Positions 1-9,594 of a DNA stretch of 64,000 nt are shown in pieces. Each line of letters opens with the position of its first letter. Position 1 is the first letter of the stretch. The translations under genes were made by a program, and so were the position numbers. This DNA comes from Coleofasciculus sp. FACHB-T130 (GTDB taxonomy: Bacteria; Cyanobacteriota; Cyanobacteriia; Cyanobacteriales; FACHB-T130). Where the stretch lies: the NCBI RefSeq assembly GCF_014695375.1, contig NZ_JACJOG010000054.1:1-64000 (forward strand), written 5' to 3'. The notes beneath the pieces were generated by a model. The model ran no database searches. It saw nothing but the letters and a program-made list of their open reading frames with translations, and was not told the origin of the DNA.

Positions 1-133
1 ACTCAAGACACGCTTATTATCCAACTATTTGATTGAGCAATTGAAGTCACCCACCCTGCCCATGCAATTGAATTGTTCCACTCCTCATATCTAGTGCCTT
101 TGCGTAAGTCCTGAAGTATTGAAATTCAATATT

Positions 134-175
134 CTCCCCTCGCCGTTTACGGAGAGGGTCTGGGGGTGAGGTTCC
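134..175 (+). repeat. Dispersed palindromic repeat, copy 1
   Basis: A CTCCCCTCGCCG / CGGAGAGGG imperfect palindrome is followed by TCTGGGGGTGAGGTTC. The same layout (GC-rich hairpin plus GGGGTGAGGTTC-like tail) recurs near 17.3, 41.3 and 43.1 kb, so it is a dispersed intergenic repeat family rather than part of a gene. Confidence 0.7.
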
Positions 176-216
176 TATGTTGCAAGTGCGAACCGCTCTA
201 TATAGGCAGGAGATTT

Positions 217-242
217 CTAAAGCCTGAAAATTTAGGCTTTAG
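217..242 (+). terminator. Hairpin upstream of the TPR gene
   Basis: CTAAAGCCT and AGGCTTTAG form a perfect 9-bp stem with an 8-nt loop, followed after a few bases by a short T run (ATTTTT). It may end a transcript entering from the left of the window. The rest of bases 1-344 holds only the dispersed repeat at 134-175; no gene was seen. Confidence 0.4.
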
Positions 243-344
243 TTCAGATTTTTCGGTATTTCCGGCGTTAAACCCCAAAAAAAACCGATTTTTAGGTGGC
301 AGTGTAGAGGGGAATTAAGCAACAATAAATCCATCTATTGATAG

Positions 345-1310
345 ATGAATCGCCCTATGAGAGAAGAACGTCTCGAAGCCTATCTCAATCTGATCCAAGT
401 GCTACTCAGTTCCTCTAGTGGCGAGGAAATGGAGATTTTGCAGACGAATCAAGCGCTCATTGATGCCGGGTTAGTGCAGACAATGGAAGCCGTAGCCGCA
501 ATGCTGGCAGAACGGGGCGATGGAGAAGCAGCGGAGTGGTTGCGGAATGTTGCAGCGCCAATGGTTACAGAAATGGGTAACTCATCATCGACACCCACTG
601 TCGTCAAGAGGATTCCCGAATCGCCTGTGCAATTCTTAACGGAGGTATTGCAAGCAACCGCAGATAGTAATGGCGATCGCAAAGTAGTGTATCCGCTGTT
701 ACAAGCAAATCTCGATCAACTGAATGAGAAACTGGCTGAGATACTGCACGATTGGGCAATGATAATTCTGCCGCAAGTTGAACCCCAAGAAGCAAAATTT
801 ATTGGGGCGACAATCGGCGGATTCAGCAACCTGATGGCGCAATTTCCCCTAGGAGACAAGGAGAAAAACTTAGAAATTGCCATCACCGGCTACGAGATCG
901 TGGTTACAGTTTTTACCCGCGAAGCGAGTCCTGACGAGTGGGCGACGACTCAAAATAATCTCGGTAATGCCTACCGCAATCGGATACAGGACGATTTGGC
1001 TGACCAAGATAGATTGGCAGTCCGCGCCGATCGTCTAGAACGAGCGATCGCGTGTTACGAACAGGCATTGCAAATTTATACCCGCAAAGCCTTTCCCCAA
1101 GATTGGGCAATGACGCAAAATAATCTCGGAAATGCTTACCGCGACCGAATACGGGGCGATCGCGCTGATAATCTAGAACGAGCGATCGCGTGTTACAGGC
1201 AAGCATCGGAAATCTATACCCGCGAAGCAAGTCCAGACGAATGGGCGACCATCCAAAATAATTTGGCAGTTGCTTCGGAAAATTGCGAAGCATCTAATGT
1301 GCCAATTTAG
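345..1310 (+). CDS. Tetratricopeptide-repeat protein, probably truncated
   Basis: 321 aa. The first ~80 residues are a helical N-terminal region of the kind that opens cyanobacterial TPR-CHAT proteins. From about residue 195 come TPR-like units with the signature ASPDEWATTQNNLGNAYRNR, repeated about three times. The last unit stops abruptly (NNLAVASENCEASNVPI), where relatives usually continue with more repeats and often a C-terminal CHAT protease domain. That domain is absent here and no continuation is visible in the 58 bp before the convergent neighbour. The repeats presumably mediate protein-protein contact; no partner can be named. No good Shine-Dalgarno precedes the ATG, and a second ATG lies four codons later. 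It may be a decayed gene or a stand-alone adaptor. Confidence 0.65.
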   Translation: MNRPMREERLEAYLNLIQVLLSSSSGEEMEILQTNQALIDAGLVQTMEAVAAMLAERGDGEAAEWLRNVAAPMVTEMGNSSSTPTVVKRIPESPVQFLTEVLQATADSNGDRKVVYPLLQANLDQLNEKLAEILHDWAMIILPQVEPQEAKFIGATIGGFSNLMAQFPLGDKEKNLEIAITGYEIVVTVFTREASPDEWATTQNNLGNAYRNRIQDDLADQDRLAVRADRLERAIACYEQALQIYTRKAFPQDWAMTQNNLGNAYRDRIRGDRADNLERAIACYRQASEIYTREASPDEWATIQNNLAVASENCEASNVPI

Positions 1311-1336
1311 ACCGCAGGAAAAGGGTACACAAGAAA

Positions 1337-1363
1337 GTAGGAACGGGGAGTCTCCGCCCCTAC
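1337..1363. terminator. Bidirectional hairpin between convergent genes
   Basis: GTAGGAACGGGGAG and CTCCGCCCCTAC form an imperfect GC-rich stem between the stops of two convergent genes. The position and the GTAGGGG...CCCCTAC form match the hairpin at 7386-7413. Confidence 0.5.
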
Positions 1364-1368
1364 TCTCC

Positions 1369-3390
1369 TCAGAATTTCTTCACCCAACGCCAAACTTTCA
1401 CGAAGAAATTCTCTAGCCACAGCATCGCCTTATCCAGCCATTCGAGCAAATACTCTAAGGGGTGCTTGACGTATCCGGCTGGAGTCACCTCAGCCTCAAT
1501 CCAGTCTGGCGAATGGGTGGCAAAGCTTGTCCGATTGCTTTGTGCGATCGCTGGCGATAGATTTGAAAGCGCCCTTTCGGCTTCCACTCTTGGCGTCTGG
1601 AAAGTAGGCGCTTTGGTAATTTTGCCGTCTTTTTTGCGAGATTTTTTGGTTGTAGAAGGAGTTGGTGTTGGACGCGCCGCCATTGGCTCAGGCGCAGCGG
1701 GTTTGCGGGGCGTCAAAATCGTTTGTTTGAAACTCAGGCGAAGCTTAATCGACCTCCAAACAGAATTCTCAGCAGGCATCTCCGGCTGGTTGGCTCCGGG
1801 GAGGGCAGTCCGGGTCTTCTTGCCCGGCAGATGAGCTGAGGGTCGTTCTTTGCCTGCCACCCTTGGTAATGGGCGCTTAGGGGCGGTTGGCGTTGCCTGC
1901 TTGCTGGTGGGTGCATCTGGCTTCCCGAATAAATCATTCATGGTCAGCCAGGGATCGGCAACGCCTGTTGCGGTTAGTTCTGGATGGTTGCGTTGAGCAG
2001 ATGATAAGGAGGCAGAAGCGCCACCTGATAGCTGATGCGTTTGGCTGTAGGAATCAGAATCGATTTCTGGGGTAGATTCCCAAGGTAATTTTCCGTTGCG
2101 CCTGCCAAAAAAGTAGTCAATTGCTGCCTGAATCAGCGCTTGAATATTGTGTGCTTGGGGGTCTGTAACATCGGGAGACGCCGGTTGTCGCATCGGCTGG
2201 GTGAATACAGCTTGTATCCGTTGTAAAGGCGATCGCTCATTTGCCTCTATTTCCCCAGCATGGGGTGTCAGCTTTGCCAAAAAGTCTTTTTGCCGGACTT
2301 CGATTGCAACCATCGTCCGATCGAGGAAGATTAATGGCTGAAGCAGTAAGGAGGAGGAAGGATGAAGGGCTTTGTTTCCGAAGGGTGGAAGACTTCCGAT
2401 TTCCTCTCTAGAGGCGCTCAATCGCGTTCCCATTTCCTCTTGTGTTGTTTCTTGCCACCGCACCAGCGTTGATTCTTGGAAGAGATTGGCAGCGATCGCC
2501 ACTGGCCCTTTTTGCATCCAAGCGATCGCTCCCCAGAAGAGACGCACGGGTGGTAACAGATGGCGCTGATTGACAGGAGGGCGCAGTTGTGCTGCCATTC
2601 CTGCCCCCGACGCCTGCGCTAACCGCCACTGACGCCAGTAGTTTGCCAATTCCCAACGAATTCGGTGTTGTAATTTTTGCTGTTGTTCAGGAGTAAGAAT
2701 ATCTAAAATTTGATTCTCGGCGGTGACAAGTACCACGGAACGGGTAGCGAGTTGCGTAGCCACTCCTCGAACCACAATTTGATTTTGTAGCGCCGCCGCT
2801 AAGGATTGTCCGCTGCTTGCTCCCGCCGCAGCTTTAGGCTGTAGCGTTTGCACCACCACAGTTTCCGGGAGACTAAGCGGGCGAAGAATCAAATTTGAGG
2901 AGCTAGAAGGACTCCCACTCGCACCGTTATGATTGAAAAATTTGAATCCAAAATATGTTGTAGAGACGCGATTAATCGCATCTGCAACTTGATTGAAAAA
3001 TCCCGTGTTACTAGAAGCTGCGACAGAATTTGCAGCTGGATTTAACAGGAATTCTGATTCTTCCTGACCCGCGATCGCTCGTAGCACTTCCTGAATTGGC
3101 GCGTCTGTCGGTGGCGGCGTTGGCGGGTTTTTAGGACGTGCCCGGTCTTTTTTCCCAGAAGTTTGTAATTGTGGGAATTTCTCTTGCGTCGCTTGTTGTA
3201 ACTGACGCCCCGCTAATTGAGAAGTTTGAGTCAGCAGATACACCGGATAGAGGAGGATTTGCGCTCCCCAAACCGCTGCGACTTTCAGATTTCGCACAGC
3301 GCGATCGCTCTCATCCTTCAACTGGCGAGATTTTCGGGAGAGGAAATTAAATAATTTGCTTTTATACCGACCATTGGGAGGGGAGGACAT
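1369..3390 (-). CDS. Conserved cyanobacterial-type protein of unknown function, 673 aa
   Basis: No enzyme family is recognised. The N-terminus is basic with an amphipathic or hydrophobic stretch (about residues 38-60, VWGAQILLYPVYLLTQ) that could associate with a membrane. The centre is low in conserved motifs. Residues ~480-610 are rich in Pro, Thr, Lys and Ala and probably disordered. The extreme C-terminus is an aromatic, amphipathic helix (LLEWLDKAMLWLENFFVKVW) that could bind a membrane or partner. The ATG at 3390 is only 67 bp from the divergent alpha-mannosidase start, so the two promoters must overlap in that gap. Function unknown. Confidence 0.75.
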   Translation of the reverse strand: MSSPPNGRYKSKLFNFLSRKSRQLKDESDRAVRNLKVAAVWGAQILLYPVYLLTQTSQLAGRQLQQATQEKFPQLQTSGKKDRARPKNPPTPPPTDAPIQEVLRAIAGQEESEFLLNPAANSVAASSNTGFFNQVADAINRVSTTYFGFKFFNHNGASGSPSSSSNLILRPLSLPETVVVQTLQPKAAAGASSGQSLAAALQNQIVVRGVATQLATRSVVLVTAENQILDILTPEQQQKLQHRIRWELANYWRQWRLAQASGAGMAAQLRPPVNQRHLLPPVRLFWGAIAWMQKGPVAIAANLFQESTLVRWQETTQEEMGTRLSASREEIGSLPPFGNKALHPSSSLLLQPLIFLDRTMVAIEVRQKDFLAKLTPHAGEIEANERSPLQRIQAVFTQPMRQPASPDVTDPQAHNIQALIQAAIDYFFGRRNGKLPWESTPEIDSDSYSQTHQLSGGASASLSSAQRNHPELTATGVADPWLTMNDLFGKPDAPTSKQATPTAPKRPLPRVAGKERPSAHLPGKKTRTALPGANQPEMPAENSVWRSIKLRLSFKQTILTPRKPAAPEPMAARPTPTPSTTKKSRKKDGKITKAPTFQTPRVEAERALSNLSPAIAQSNRTSFATHSPDWIEAEVTPAGYVKHPLEYLLEWLDKAMLWLENFFVKVWRWVKKF

Positions 3391-3457
3391 TTTGCTAAAT
3401 GCTAAATGTTAATTGCTAATTGCTAAAAATAGTAGATGCCCTGATTTTATCGAAAAG

Positions 3458-6400
3458 ATGACCGATTCCAAGACACCTTTTGTAACGCCCTCATCCAGCC
3501 TCCTGAGCGAAGCGATTGAAAAACTCTCTGCGATGACTCAGGTTAACGTTCAGACTGGCTGGCGCTACTGTGCCGCAGACCTGACAGCAGATACCGTCCG
3601 CCAATCTGATTTCGGGAATGATTGGTTATCTGTGGAGTTGAATGCGAGGGGACATATTGCTTGGCAAGCAGGGCAAAAGGTGTTGTGGCTTAGTCAAAAA
3701 TTGATGATTCCCCAAGATTTACAAGGTTATGCTTTATCGGGGTTGGCGTTGCGGCTGGTGCTAACTTGGTGGGCAGAAGACGCGCAAATTTTTGTCAATG
3801 GCGTCAAAGTGCAAGCAGGAGATTTATTTGATTGCTCAACGAGGGTACTGCTGAGTCCGTCTGTCACGCCGGGTGAGGAGATTACCGTTGCCTTGCGTCT
3901 GGTCAGTCCCGGACATGATGATGGGGCTTTAGTGCGATCGCTCTGCGTATACGAATTTACCACCGACGATCGGATTGAACCCGGTTTTGTCGCTGATGAG
4001 TTAGCCGTCTTACAACGGTATTTAAAAACCTTTGAACCCGAAAAACTGGATATCTTGGCAGATGCTGTGGCTGAGATTGACTGGACAGCACTGCCTGATG
4101 AACAAAAGTTTGAGCGATCGCTTTCCGCCCTCCGTCAAAACCTGCTCGACACGCTAGGGTCAACAGAATCTAAAATCCAAAATCTCAAATCTCAAATCTG
4201 TTTGCTCGGTCATGCTCACTTAGACTTGGCTTGGCTATGGCCTGTCAGCGACACCTGGGAAGCGGCTCAACGCACTTTTAAATCGGTTCTGAAACTCCTA
4301 CAAGAATTTCCCAACCTGACTTTCTGCCATTCTACACCCGCACTTTATGCTTGGATTGAGCAACATTGCCCGGATTTATTTGCCGCCATTCAACAACAAG
4401 TTGCTGCTGGACGCTGGGAAGTTGTAGGCGGAATGTGGGTGGAACCGGAACTAAATATTATTAATGGCGAATCGATTGTCCGCCAGTTGCTCTATGGTCA
4501 GCGTTACGTCTTAGAAAAATTTGGGCAATTGAGTACAGTCGCTTGGTTGCCAGATAGTTTTGGCTTTTGTGCCACGCTGCCCCAATTTCTGAAATCTGCT
4601 GGGATTGAATACTTTGTCACCCAAAAATTGCGCTGGAACGACACCACAAAGTTTCCCTATGAAACATTTTGGTGGCGATCGCTTGATGGTTCCCAAATCT
4701 TCAGCCTCATGTCTGCTCCAATTGGTGAAGGCATTGACCCGATTAAAATGGCGTCTTATGCCTGTGATTGGGAAACCCAAACCAGTTTAAAAGAGAGTCT
4801 TTGGCTTCCAGGTGTGGGCGATCATGGCGGTGGCCCTACCCGCGATATGTTGGAAGTCGCCCATCGTTGGGAAAAATCCCCCTTCTTTCCTCGTCTAGAA
4901 TTCACTACATCTGAGAGCTATTTGCAGCAGATTAGCACTCAGAATCCCAACTCCAACGAAACTCAAAATTCAAGACTGTTCCCGGTTTGGGACGATGAAC
5001 TCTATCTAGAATTCCATCGGGGTTGCTACACCACCCACGCCGATCAAAAGCGCTTTGAACGTCGCAGTGAAGGCTTACTGTACCAAGCAGAACTTTTCGC
5101 TTCCTTGGCTAGTATCAGCATCGGTGCGGCTTATCCCAAGCAAAAGCTAGAATCTGCCTGGAAAAAGGTACTATTTAATCAATTTCACGATATTCTCCCC
5201 GGTTCCTCAATTCCCCAAGTCTTTGTAGATGCGAATCAGGCTTGGCAAGAGGTAGAACAGGTGGGTTCGGAAATAGTACAGCAAGCCTTAAGCGCGATCG
5301 CAACTTCTATTGCCCTTCCCCCACCGCCGCAACCAGACGCCCTGCCGGTGATTGTCTTCAACTCCTTGAACTGGCAACGCTCGGAAGTCGTTACCGTCCC
5401 CTTACCGGCGTCTAAACATCACTGGCAAGTTTACAACTTAGAAGGGAAACTGCTAACGTCCCAGCTTTCTGAAGGTAAGACGCTGCTATTTCTTGCCGAG
5501 GATATCCCATCGGTGGGTTATCGCCTTTTCTGGCTGTGTCCTCAAGCAGAATTGACCTCAAAAAGGCAAGAAAACAGGCATCCTAGCACTAGGTTTCTGA
5601 ATTCTAATGCACCTAATCGAGATAATATCAGATTTAGCGAAAAAAATTGCATCTTAGAAAATGAGTTACTGCGAGTAATTGTTGATTCTCAAACAGGCGA
5701 TTTAAGCAGTGTTTTTGACAAAATCAATCGTCGAGAAATCCTCAATCAATCCGGAGGAAATCAACTCCAAGCCTTCCAAGATAGCGGTCAATATTGGGAT
5801 GCTTGGAACATTGACCCCAACTATACCAAACACCCCTTACCTCCCACCCAGCTAAAGTCAATTGAATGGGTAGAACAGGGGACAGTACAAACCCGTCTGC
5901 GCGTTGTGCGACAGCTAGGCGAGTCGAAATTTTGCCAAGATTACGTGCTGCAAGCAGATTCGCCGCTACTGAAAATCATTACGACTGTAGACTGGCAAGA
6001 ACGCCACGTACTTGTAAAAGCCGCTTTTCCGCTTACCTTGACGGCAGATTCTGCCACCTACGAAATTCCCTGCGGCGCGATTGTGCGAAGCACACGCGAC
6101 GCTAACGGGCGTTCTACTCAGCCTCAAACCCCCGCAGCAACCGCCAAATGGGAAGTTCCTGCCTTGCATTGGGCAGATTTAAGTGAAAATGACTATGGCA
6201 TCAGCTTGCTGAATGATTGTAAATACGGTTACGATGCCCAACCCTCACAATTACGCCTTACCCTGTTACGAAGTTCTACTTGGCCCGATCCAGAAGCAGA
6301 CCGAGGTTGGCATCAATTCACCTATGCCCTCTATCCTCATCAAGGTAGCTGGCAGTCAGCGCATACTGTGCGCCGAGGCTATGAGCTAAATTTACCGCTA

Positions 6401-6727
6401 CAAGTGATGCTGCTGCCATCGGTAGGCGAACAGAATTCGTCCTTACCCCCCGTTGGTCAATTGTTAGACTTGCAAGCTGAGAATCTGATTTTAATCGCGT
6501 TGAAGCAGTCAGAAGATAGCTTGCAGCAGTGGATTTTGCGCTGTTATGAGTGCCACGGGGAAGAGGCACAGATGCAGCTGAATAGCGATTTGGATTTAGC
6601 GATCGCGCACCCAGTTGATTTGTTAGAGCGTCCCATCGATGCACCCGAAATGTCCGCTTCTGGGCAAATAGCCAGCATCCAGCCCTGGAAAATCGCTACT
6701 TTTGTAGTGAAACGAACAGACGGCTGA
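3458..6727 (+). CDS. GH38 alpha-mannosidase
   Basis: Retaining alpha-mannosidase of glycoside hydrolase family 38, which removes alpha-linked mannose from glycans. From the ATG chosen here it is 1089 aa, normal for the family. The catalytic N-terminal half carries the zinc-site motif GHAHLDLAWLWP (His252 and Asp256 region) and WLPDSFGF with the presumed nucleophile Asp366. The rest is the helical middle domain and beta-rich C-terminal domain of GH38. No signal peptide, so it is probably cytoplasmic and acts on internal mannose-containing polymers. An in-frame TTG at 3413 would add 15 residues but has no Shine-Dalgarno; ATG 3458 follows AAAAG. The GAF gene starts 12 bp after the stop, so the two are probably co-transcribed. 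Confidence 0.9.
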   Translation: MTDSKTPFVTPSSSLLSEAIEKLSAMTQVNVQTGWRYCAADLTADTVRQSDFGNDWLSVELNARGHIAWQAGQKVLWLSQKLMIPQDLQGYALSGLALRLVLTWWAEDAQIFVNGVKVQAGDLFDCSTRVLLSPSVTPGEEITVALRLVSPGHDDGALVRSLCVYEFTTDDRIEPGFVADELAVLQRYLKTFEPEKLDILADAVAEIDWTALPDEQKFERSLSALRQNLLDTLGSTESKIQNLKSQICLLGHAHLDLAWLWPVSDTWEAAQRTFKSVLKLLQEFPNLTFCHSTPALYAWIEQHCPDLFAAIQQQVAAGRWEVVGGMWVEPELNIINGESIVRQLLYGQRYVLEKFGQLSTVAWLPDSFGFCATLPQFLKSAGIEYFVTQKLRWNDTTKFPYETFWWRSLDGSQIFSLMSAPIGEGIDPIKMASYACDWETQTSLKESLWLPGVGDHGGGPTRDMLEVAHRWEKSPFFPRLEFTTSESYLQQISTQNPNSNETQNSRLFPVWDDELYLEFHRGCYTTHADQKRFERRSEGLLYQAELFASLASISIGAAYPKQKLESAWKKVLFNQFHDILPGSSIPQVFVDANQAWQEVEQVGSEIVQQALSAIATSIALPPPPQPDALPVIVFNSLNWQRSEVVTVPLPASKHHWQVYNLEGKLLTSQLSEGKTLLFLAEDIPSVGYRLFWLCPQAELTSKRQENRHPSTRFLNSNAPNRDNIRFSEKNCILENELLRVIVDSQTGDLSSVFDKINRREILNQSGGNQLQAFQDSGQYWDAWNIDPNYTKHPLPPTQLKSIEWVEQGTVQTRLRVVRQLGESKFCQDYVLQADSPLLKIITTVDWQERHVLVKAAFPLTLTADSATYEIPCGAIVRSTRDANGRSTQPQTPAATAKWEVPALHWADLSENDYGISLLNDCKYGYDAQPSQLRLTLLRSSTWPDPEADRGWHQFTYALYPHQGSWQSAHTVRRGYELNLPLQVMLLPSVGEQNSSLPPVGQLLDLQAENLILIALKQSEDSLQQWILRCYECHGEEAQMQLNSDLDLAIAHPVDLLERPIDAPEMSASGQIASIQPWKIATFVVKRTDG

Positions 6728-6739
6728 GAAAATAAGCGT

Positions 6740-7288
6740 ATGAACAACCCAATACCACCAGTTCTCGATAAAATTTTGAGCCATGACAGTACACCCGATG
6801 CTGTGTTTTCTGCCTTAGTGCCAGCTTTGGGTGAAGTCTTGCAGTGCGATCGCGTTTTTCTCTACCTGCGCGATCCCCATACCTCCATCGGTAAAGTTCC
6901 TTACTGCTGGCGTCGCACTCAAGAATATCCCAACATTCTTGACGCTGACTGGAAGAAAGAACCAGAATCTTTGCCAAAAGAAGATCCGCTTTTTGCTGCG
7001 GCACTGCATACACAACCTTCTGTCTTTGTCGAAGATGTAGAGACAGCGAATCCGGAAGTCGTTAATAAAGCTTTCGAGCAAAAAGAATTTGGACATCGAG
7101 CATTAGTTCACGCTCACCTGTGCAAAGATAATTTGTTGTGGGGAATTCTGCAACCTTGTATCTTTGGTCAGCCTAGAGTATGGACGCCGGAAGACCGCTC
7201 TATTATGACCACAGTTACAGAGAAATTAACACCCCTTGCTGTTGCCTATATATTGGCAGCGAAGTCTTCCATACCTGCGAAGGGATAA
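6740..7288 (+). CDS. GAF-domain protein
   Basis: 182 aa, essentially one GAF domain (about residues 12-170) with the core CDRVFLYLRDP and the C-terminal RVWTPEDRSIMTTVTEKL helix common in cyanobacterial GAF proteins. GAF domains bind small molecules such as cyclic nucleotides or bilins. No conserved bilin-attaching Cys in a recognisable context and no output domain are seen, so it would have to act through a partner. It lies 12 bp after the alpha-mannosidase gene, which suggests one transcript but not a shared function. Confidence 0.8.
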   Translation: MNNPIPPVLDKILSHDSTPDAVFSALVPALGEVLQCDRVFLYLRDPHTSIGKVPYCWRRTQEYPNILDADWKKEPESLPKEDPLFAAALHTQPSVFVEDVETANPEVVNKAFEQKEFGHRALVHAHLCKDNLLWGILQPCIFGQPRVWTPEDRSIMTTVTEKLTPLAVAYILAAKSSIPAKG

Positions 7289-7385
7289 ATTCTCTAGCGA
7301 CTAACACCGAAATGTAGAGACAAGGTTTATCGCGCCGCTACTAAATATTGCTTGTCTCCATAGCTGAATATAAATGAACCTGAAT

Positions 7386-7413
7386 GTAGGGGTGTAGAAT
7401 TATACGCCCCTAC
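7386..7413. terminator. Bidirectional terminator-like hairpin
   Basis: GTAGGGGTGTA and TACGCCCCTAC pair (one G-U on one strand) between the ends of the GAF gene (+) and the SemiSWEET gene (-). Seven bases upstream of it, 7308-7360 contains another short inverted pair (GTAGAGACAAG ... CTTGTCTCC). Confidence 0.55.
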
Positions 7414-7416
7414 TCT

Positions 7417-7689
7417 TTACTTAGGTTCCTTACCTCGGTATATAATTGCCAAAATTGTTACACTTGCACAACTCATAAAACTAATTAAGTTTCCATACAT
7501 TAAAACCAAATCGTTTCGATAATACCCATAGAGAACCCCATTAAGCTGAATAAAATTAAAACCGAGAAAAGTAATTAAAGACAAATTTTTAGAACTCTTA
7601 GTTTGAACAATCCTTAAGGCTTGTGGAATAAATAAGCTGGCGTTAAACACCATACCCAACCCAAAAAACAAGGTGACAATATCTTTCAT
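7417..7689 (-). CDS. SemiSWEET / PQ-loop sugar transporter
   Basis: 90 aa with three predicted membrane helices and the PQ-loop signature FIPQALRIVQTKSSKNLSL, followed by a GVLYGYYRNDLVL loop. This is the three-helix SemiSWEET module (MtN3/saliva family), which works as a dimer to move mono- or disaccharides down a gradient across the inner membrane. Substrate cannot be read from sequence; nearby glycosidase genes make sugar transport reasonable. The ATG is preceded by an AT-rich 86-bp gap from the recX-like gene, and both may share a transcript. Confidence 0.85.
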   Translation of the reverse strand: MKDIVTLFFGLGMVFNASLFIPQALRIVQTKSSKNLSLITFLGFNFIQLNGVLYGYYRNDLVLMYGNLISFMSCASVTILAIIYRGKEPK

Positions 7690-7775
7690 AGTAGATACAA
7701 ACTAAAGGTGATAAAAAAATGCAAATTAAAAGTTTTTAAGATAATCTAGCAATACCAAATTACCAAACCACTCCG

Positions 7776-8246
7776 TTACTCATTTTCTACTTGTTGTCTC
7801 TGCCATTGCTTCAAAACTTCAAAAGCATTAAAACCTCTATATTGCAAGTAATTTAATAGCTTGGCTTTGGTTTTTTGGTCGATAATTTGAAAATCATCAA
7901 TTTTATACTTTCGCATGATCTTTGTCTTTAAACCATCCAGATCGTCCGTTTCCTCACTTCCCTCTGCTTCGATTTGTTCGTTCCAAACTTGCTCGAAGAC
8001 CTCGGAGGAAATCCCTTTTTCCATACATTTGCGCCTTACCATAGATTTACCATATTTGCCTTGAGAGTAGGCAATCAAGTTGGCGACTAAGCGCGTGTCG
8101 GATTGATAGTCTCTCTCTTGCAAATAATTGATAGCCTCGGAGATTTCGTTTGGCTCAAACCCCTTTAATTGTCCTTTCTTTAAAAGTTCGTAAGCACTGT
8201 AATCTCGGCGGGAGATCAGGCGAAAAAAATAGTCAGTGCAACTCAT
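7776..8246 (-). CDS. recX: RecX regulatory protein
   Basis: 156 aa, the usual length of RecX, the modulator that inhibits or tunes RecA filaments. The N-terminal motif YFFRLISRRDYSAYELLKK is the RecX three-helix opening. A second unit follows with AINYLQERDYQSDTRLVANL and KGISSEVFEQVW. recA itself is not adjacent. Start ATG at 8246; the 197 bp upstream is AT-rich with no other gene. Confidence 0.88.
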   Translation of the reverse strand: MSCTDYFFRLISRRDYSAYELLKKGQLKGFEPNEISEAINYLQERDYQSDTRLVANLIAYSQGKYGKSMVRRKCMEKGISSEVFEQVWNEQIEAEGSEETDDLDGLKTKIMRKYKIDDFQIIDQKTKAKLLNYLQYRGFNAFEVLKQWQRQQVENE

Positions 8247-8443
8247 TTATCAAACAGTTATTATGTTTATTGATTTTAACACATACAAAAGTTTAATTGT
8301 TGTATGGCAGTTTAGAATAATGTATGTTAAAAATATATTTTTAGGCACAAATACCCAAGAAATAATTATTTAAAGAATGAAATAAATTGTTAAGATTTGC
8401 CTTGGAATAATCAATGCGAATCGCAAAAATCCAGCTTTTATAC

Positions 8444-9205
8444 TCAATTCGATTCAACTGGCTTCGAGAAAATTATTCCTTGGATAAATTGCTGCATTTG
8501 TTCATAATGCGTGCCTTTCCAATAAACATGAGCGCATTCACGACAGCGGCTAAATTCATCAATAGATTGTTGGATATTGGGTGGCACTTGGTCAAGAATC
8601 GATTCCTTATCCACAGGTTCTAATAAACCATTGCAACGCAAACATCGTTGCAATGGTTTGACGAATTTAATTAGACCAAAGCGTCCCATTATCTCGCCCA
8701 CCTGTCGCTCTGGATTAGTTTCTCTGACATAATATCCATGTGTTACCAAACTACGCATCAATAGACCCTTATCGCGAGTCAAGAGAATTCGTTCTTCAGA
8801 TGCCGAAATTTGGGCTAACTCTAGATCGTCATAGTCATTTCGATACAGGGTATCAAAGCCCAACATTCGTAAAGATGTTGCTAGTTTCCCTAAATGAATA
8901 TCGAGAACGAAACGAGGAAATTTTAGCGGTTGAGGACGAACGAGTGAGACGCTAGATGTCTTTTCAGTCGCCGCAGAAATTGGATAAACATGGATGCGAT
9001 CGCTATCCGTCACAATATAGGAAAAATCGACGGGTTTGCCGTTGACTTCGATATAATCCACTTCCGGATGAGGGACGCCAAAAGATTCGATCGTGTCCTT
9101 AATCGAGGCTCGTTCCTCAAAAACATGAGTAATGGTTACGTCCCGCTTTTTCCGTGGCAAGAAATCATTCAATTCTGCGTAAAAATTAAAATCTGCTTTA
9201 GCCAT
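8444..9205 (-). CDS. Mut7-C RNase with ubiquitin-like N-terminus
   Basis: 253 aa in two parts. Residues ~1-85 are the Mut7-C ubiquitin-like (ThiS/MoaD-fold) domain (FNFYAELNDFLPRKKR; VNGKPVDFSYIVTDSDRI). From ~95 a PIN-like Mut7-C RNase domain carries acidic positions in FVLDIHLGKLATSLRMLG, RNDYDDLEL and LLTRDKGLL. A zinc ribbon follows (CLRC ... CREC). Proteins of this architecture are predicted RNA or tRNA nucleases acting in the cytoplasm; the substrate is unknown. No operon partner is evident. Confidence 0.88.
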   Translation of the reverse strand: MAKADFNFYAELNDFLPRKKRDVTITHVFEERASIKDTIESFGVPHPEVDYIEVNGKPVDFSYIVTDSDRIHVYPISAATEKTSSVSLVRPQPLKFPRFVLDIHLGKLATSLRMLGFDTLYRNDYDDLELAQISASEERILLTRDKGLLMRSLVTHGYYVRETNPERQVGEIMGRFGLIKFVKPLQRCLRCNGLLEPVDKESILDQVPPNIQQSIDEFSRCRECAHVYWKGTHYEQMQQFIQGIIFSKPVESN

Positions 9206-9594
9206 ATTGAGAAATTAATACACCGTAGTTCAGAACCCCACCTCAACTCTCGTAAATAAAATTTATTCCTTGTCTTCCTCCACTTGCGAGGGAATAGAGG
9301 GGGTACGGGGAAGCCAAAATCTTGAAATTCTACTTCCCCATGAAAAAAAGTTTTTCTTTACCTTTCCCCTGCCTGCGGGGGGATAGTTGTAGGTCTTTGC
9401 AAATTTTCACAAGTGAGATGCTTGCGATCGCTAGTTGCCCTCTTGTGGCAACTCAATCAATTGTAGTATATTTGTAGCACACTTAAACAAGTGGTCGAGT
9501 TCTTAAAGCCACTGGGGAATTCATCAAAGTAATCAGAGCGTTCCTAAACATCTGCGGGGATACGCTCCAGCTTTGTAATGCAAGGAGTCAAATT
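9206..9594. other. Intergenic region with promoter for the VWA operon
   Basis: 389 bp without a credible gene. It contains short GC-rich palindromic stretches (CCCCTGCCTGCGGGGGG near 9366) related to the dispersed repeats. The sequence AAGGAG at 9583-9588 precedes the ATG at 9595 and is the ribosome-binding site of the next gene. Confidence 0.5.
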
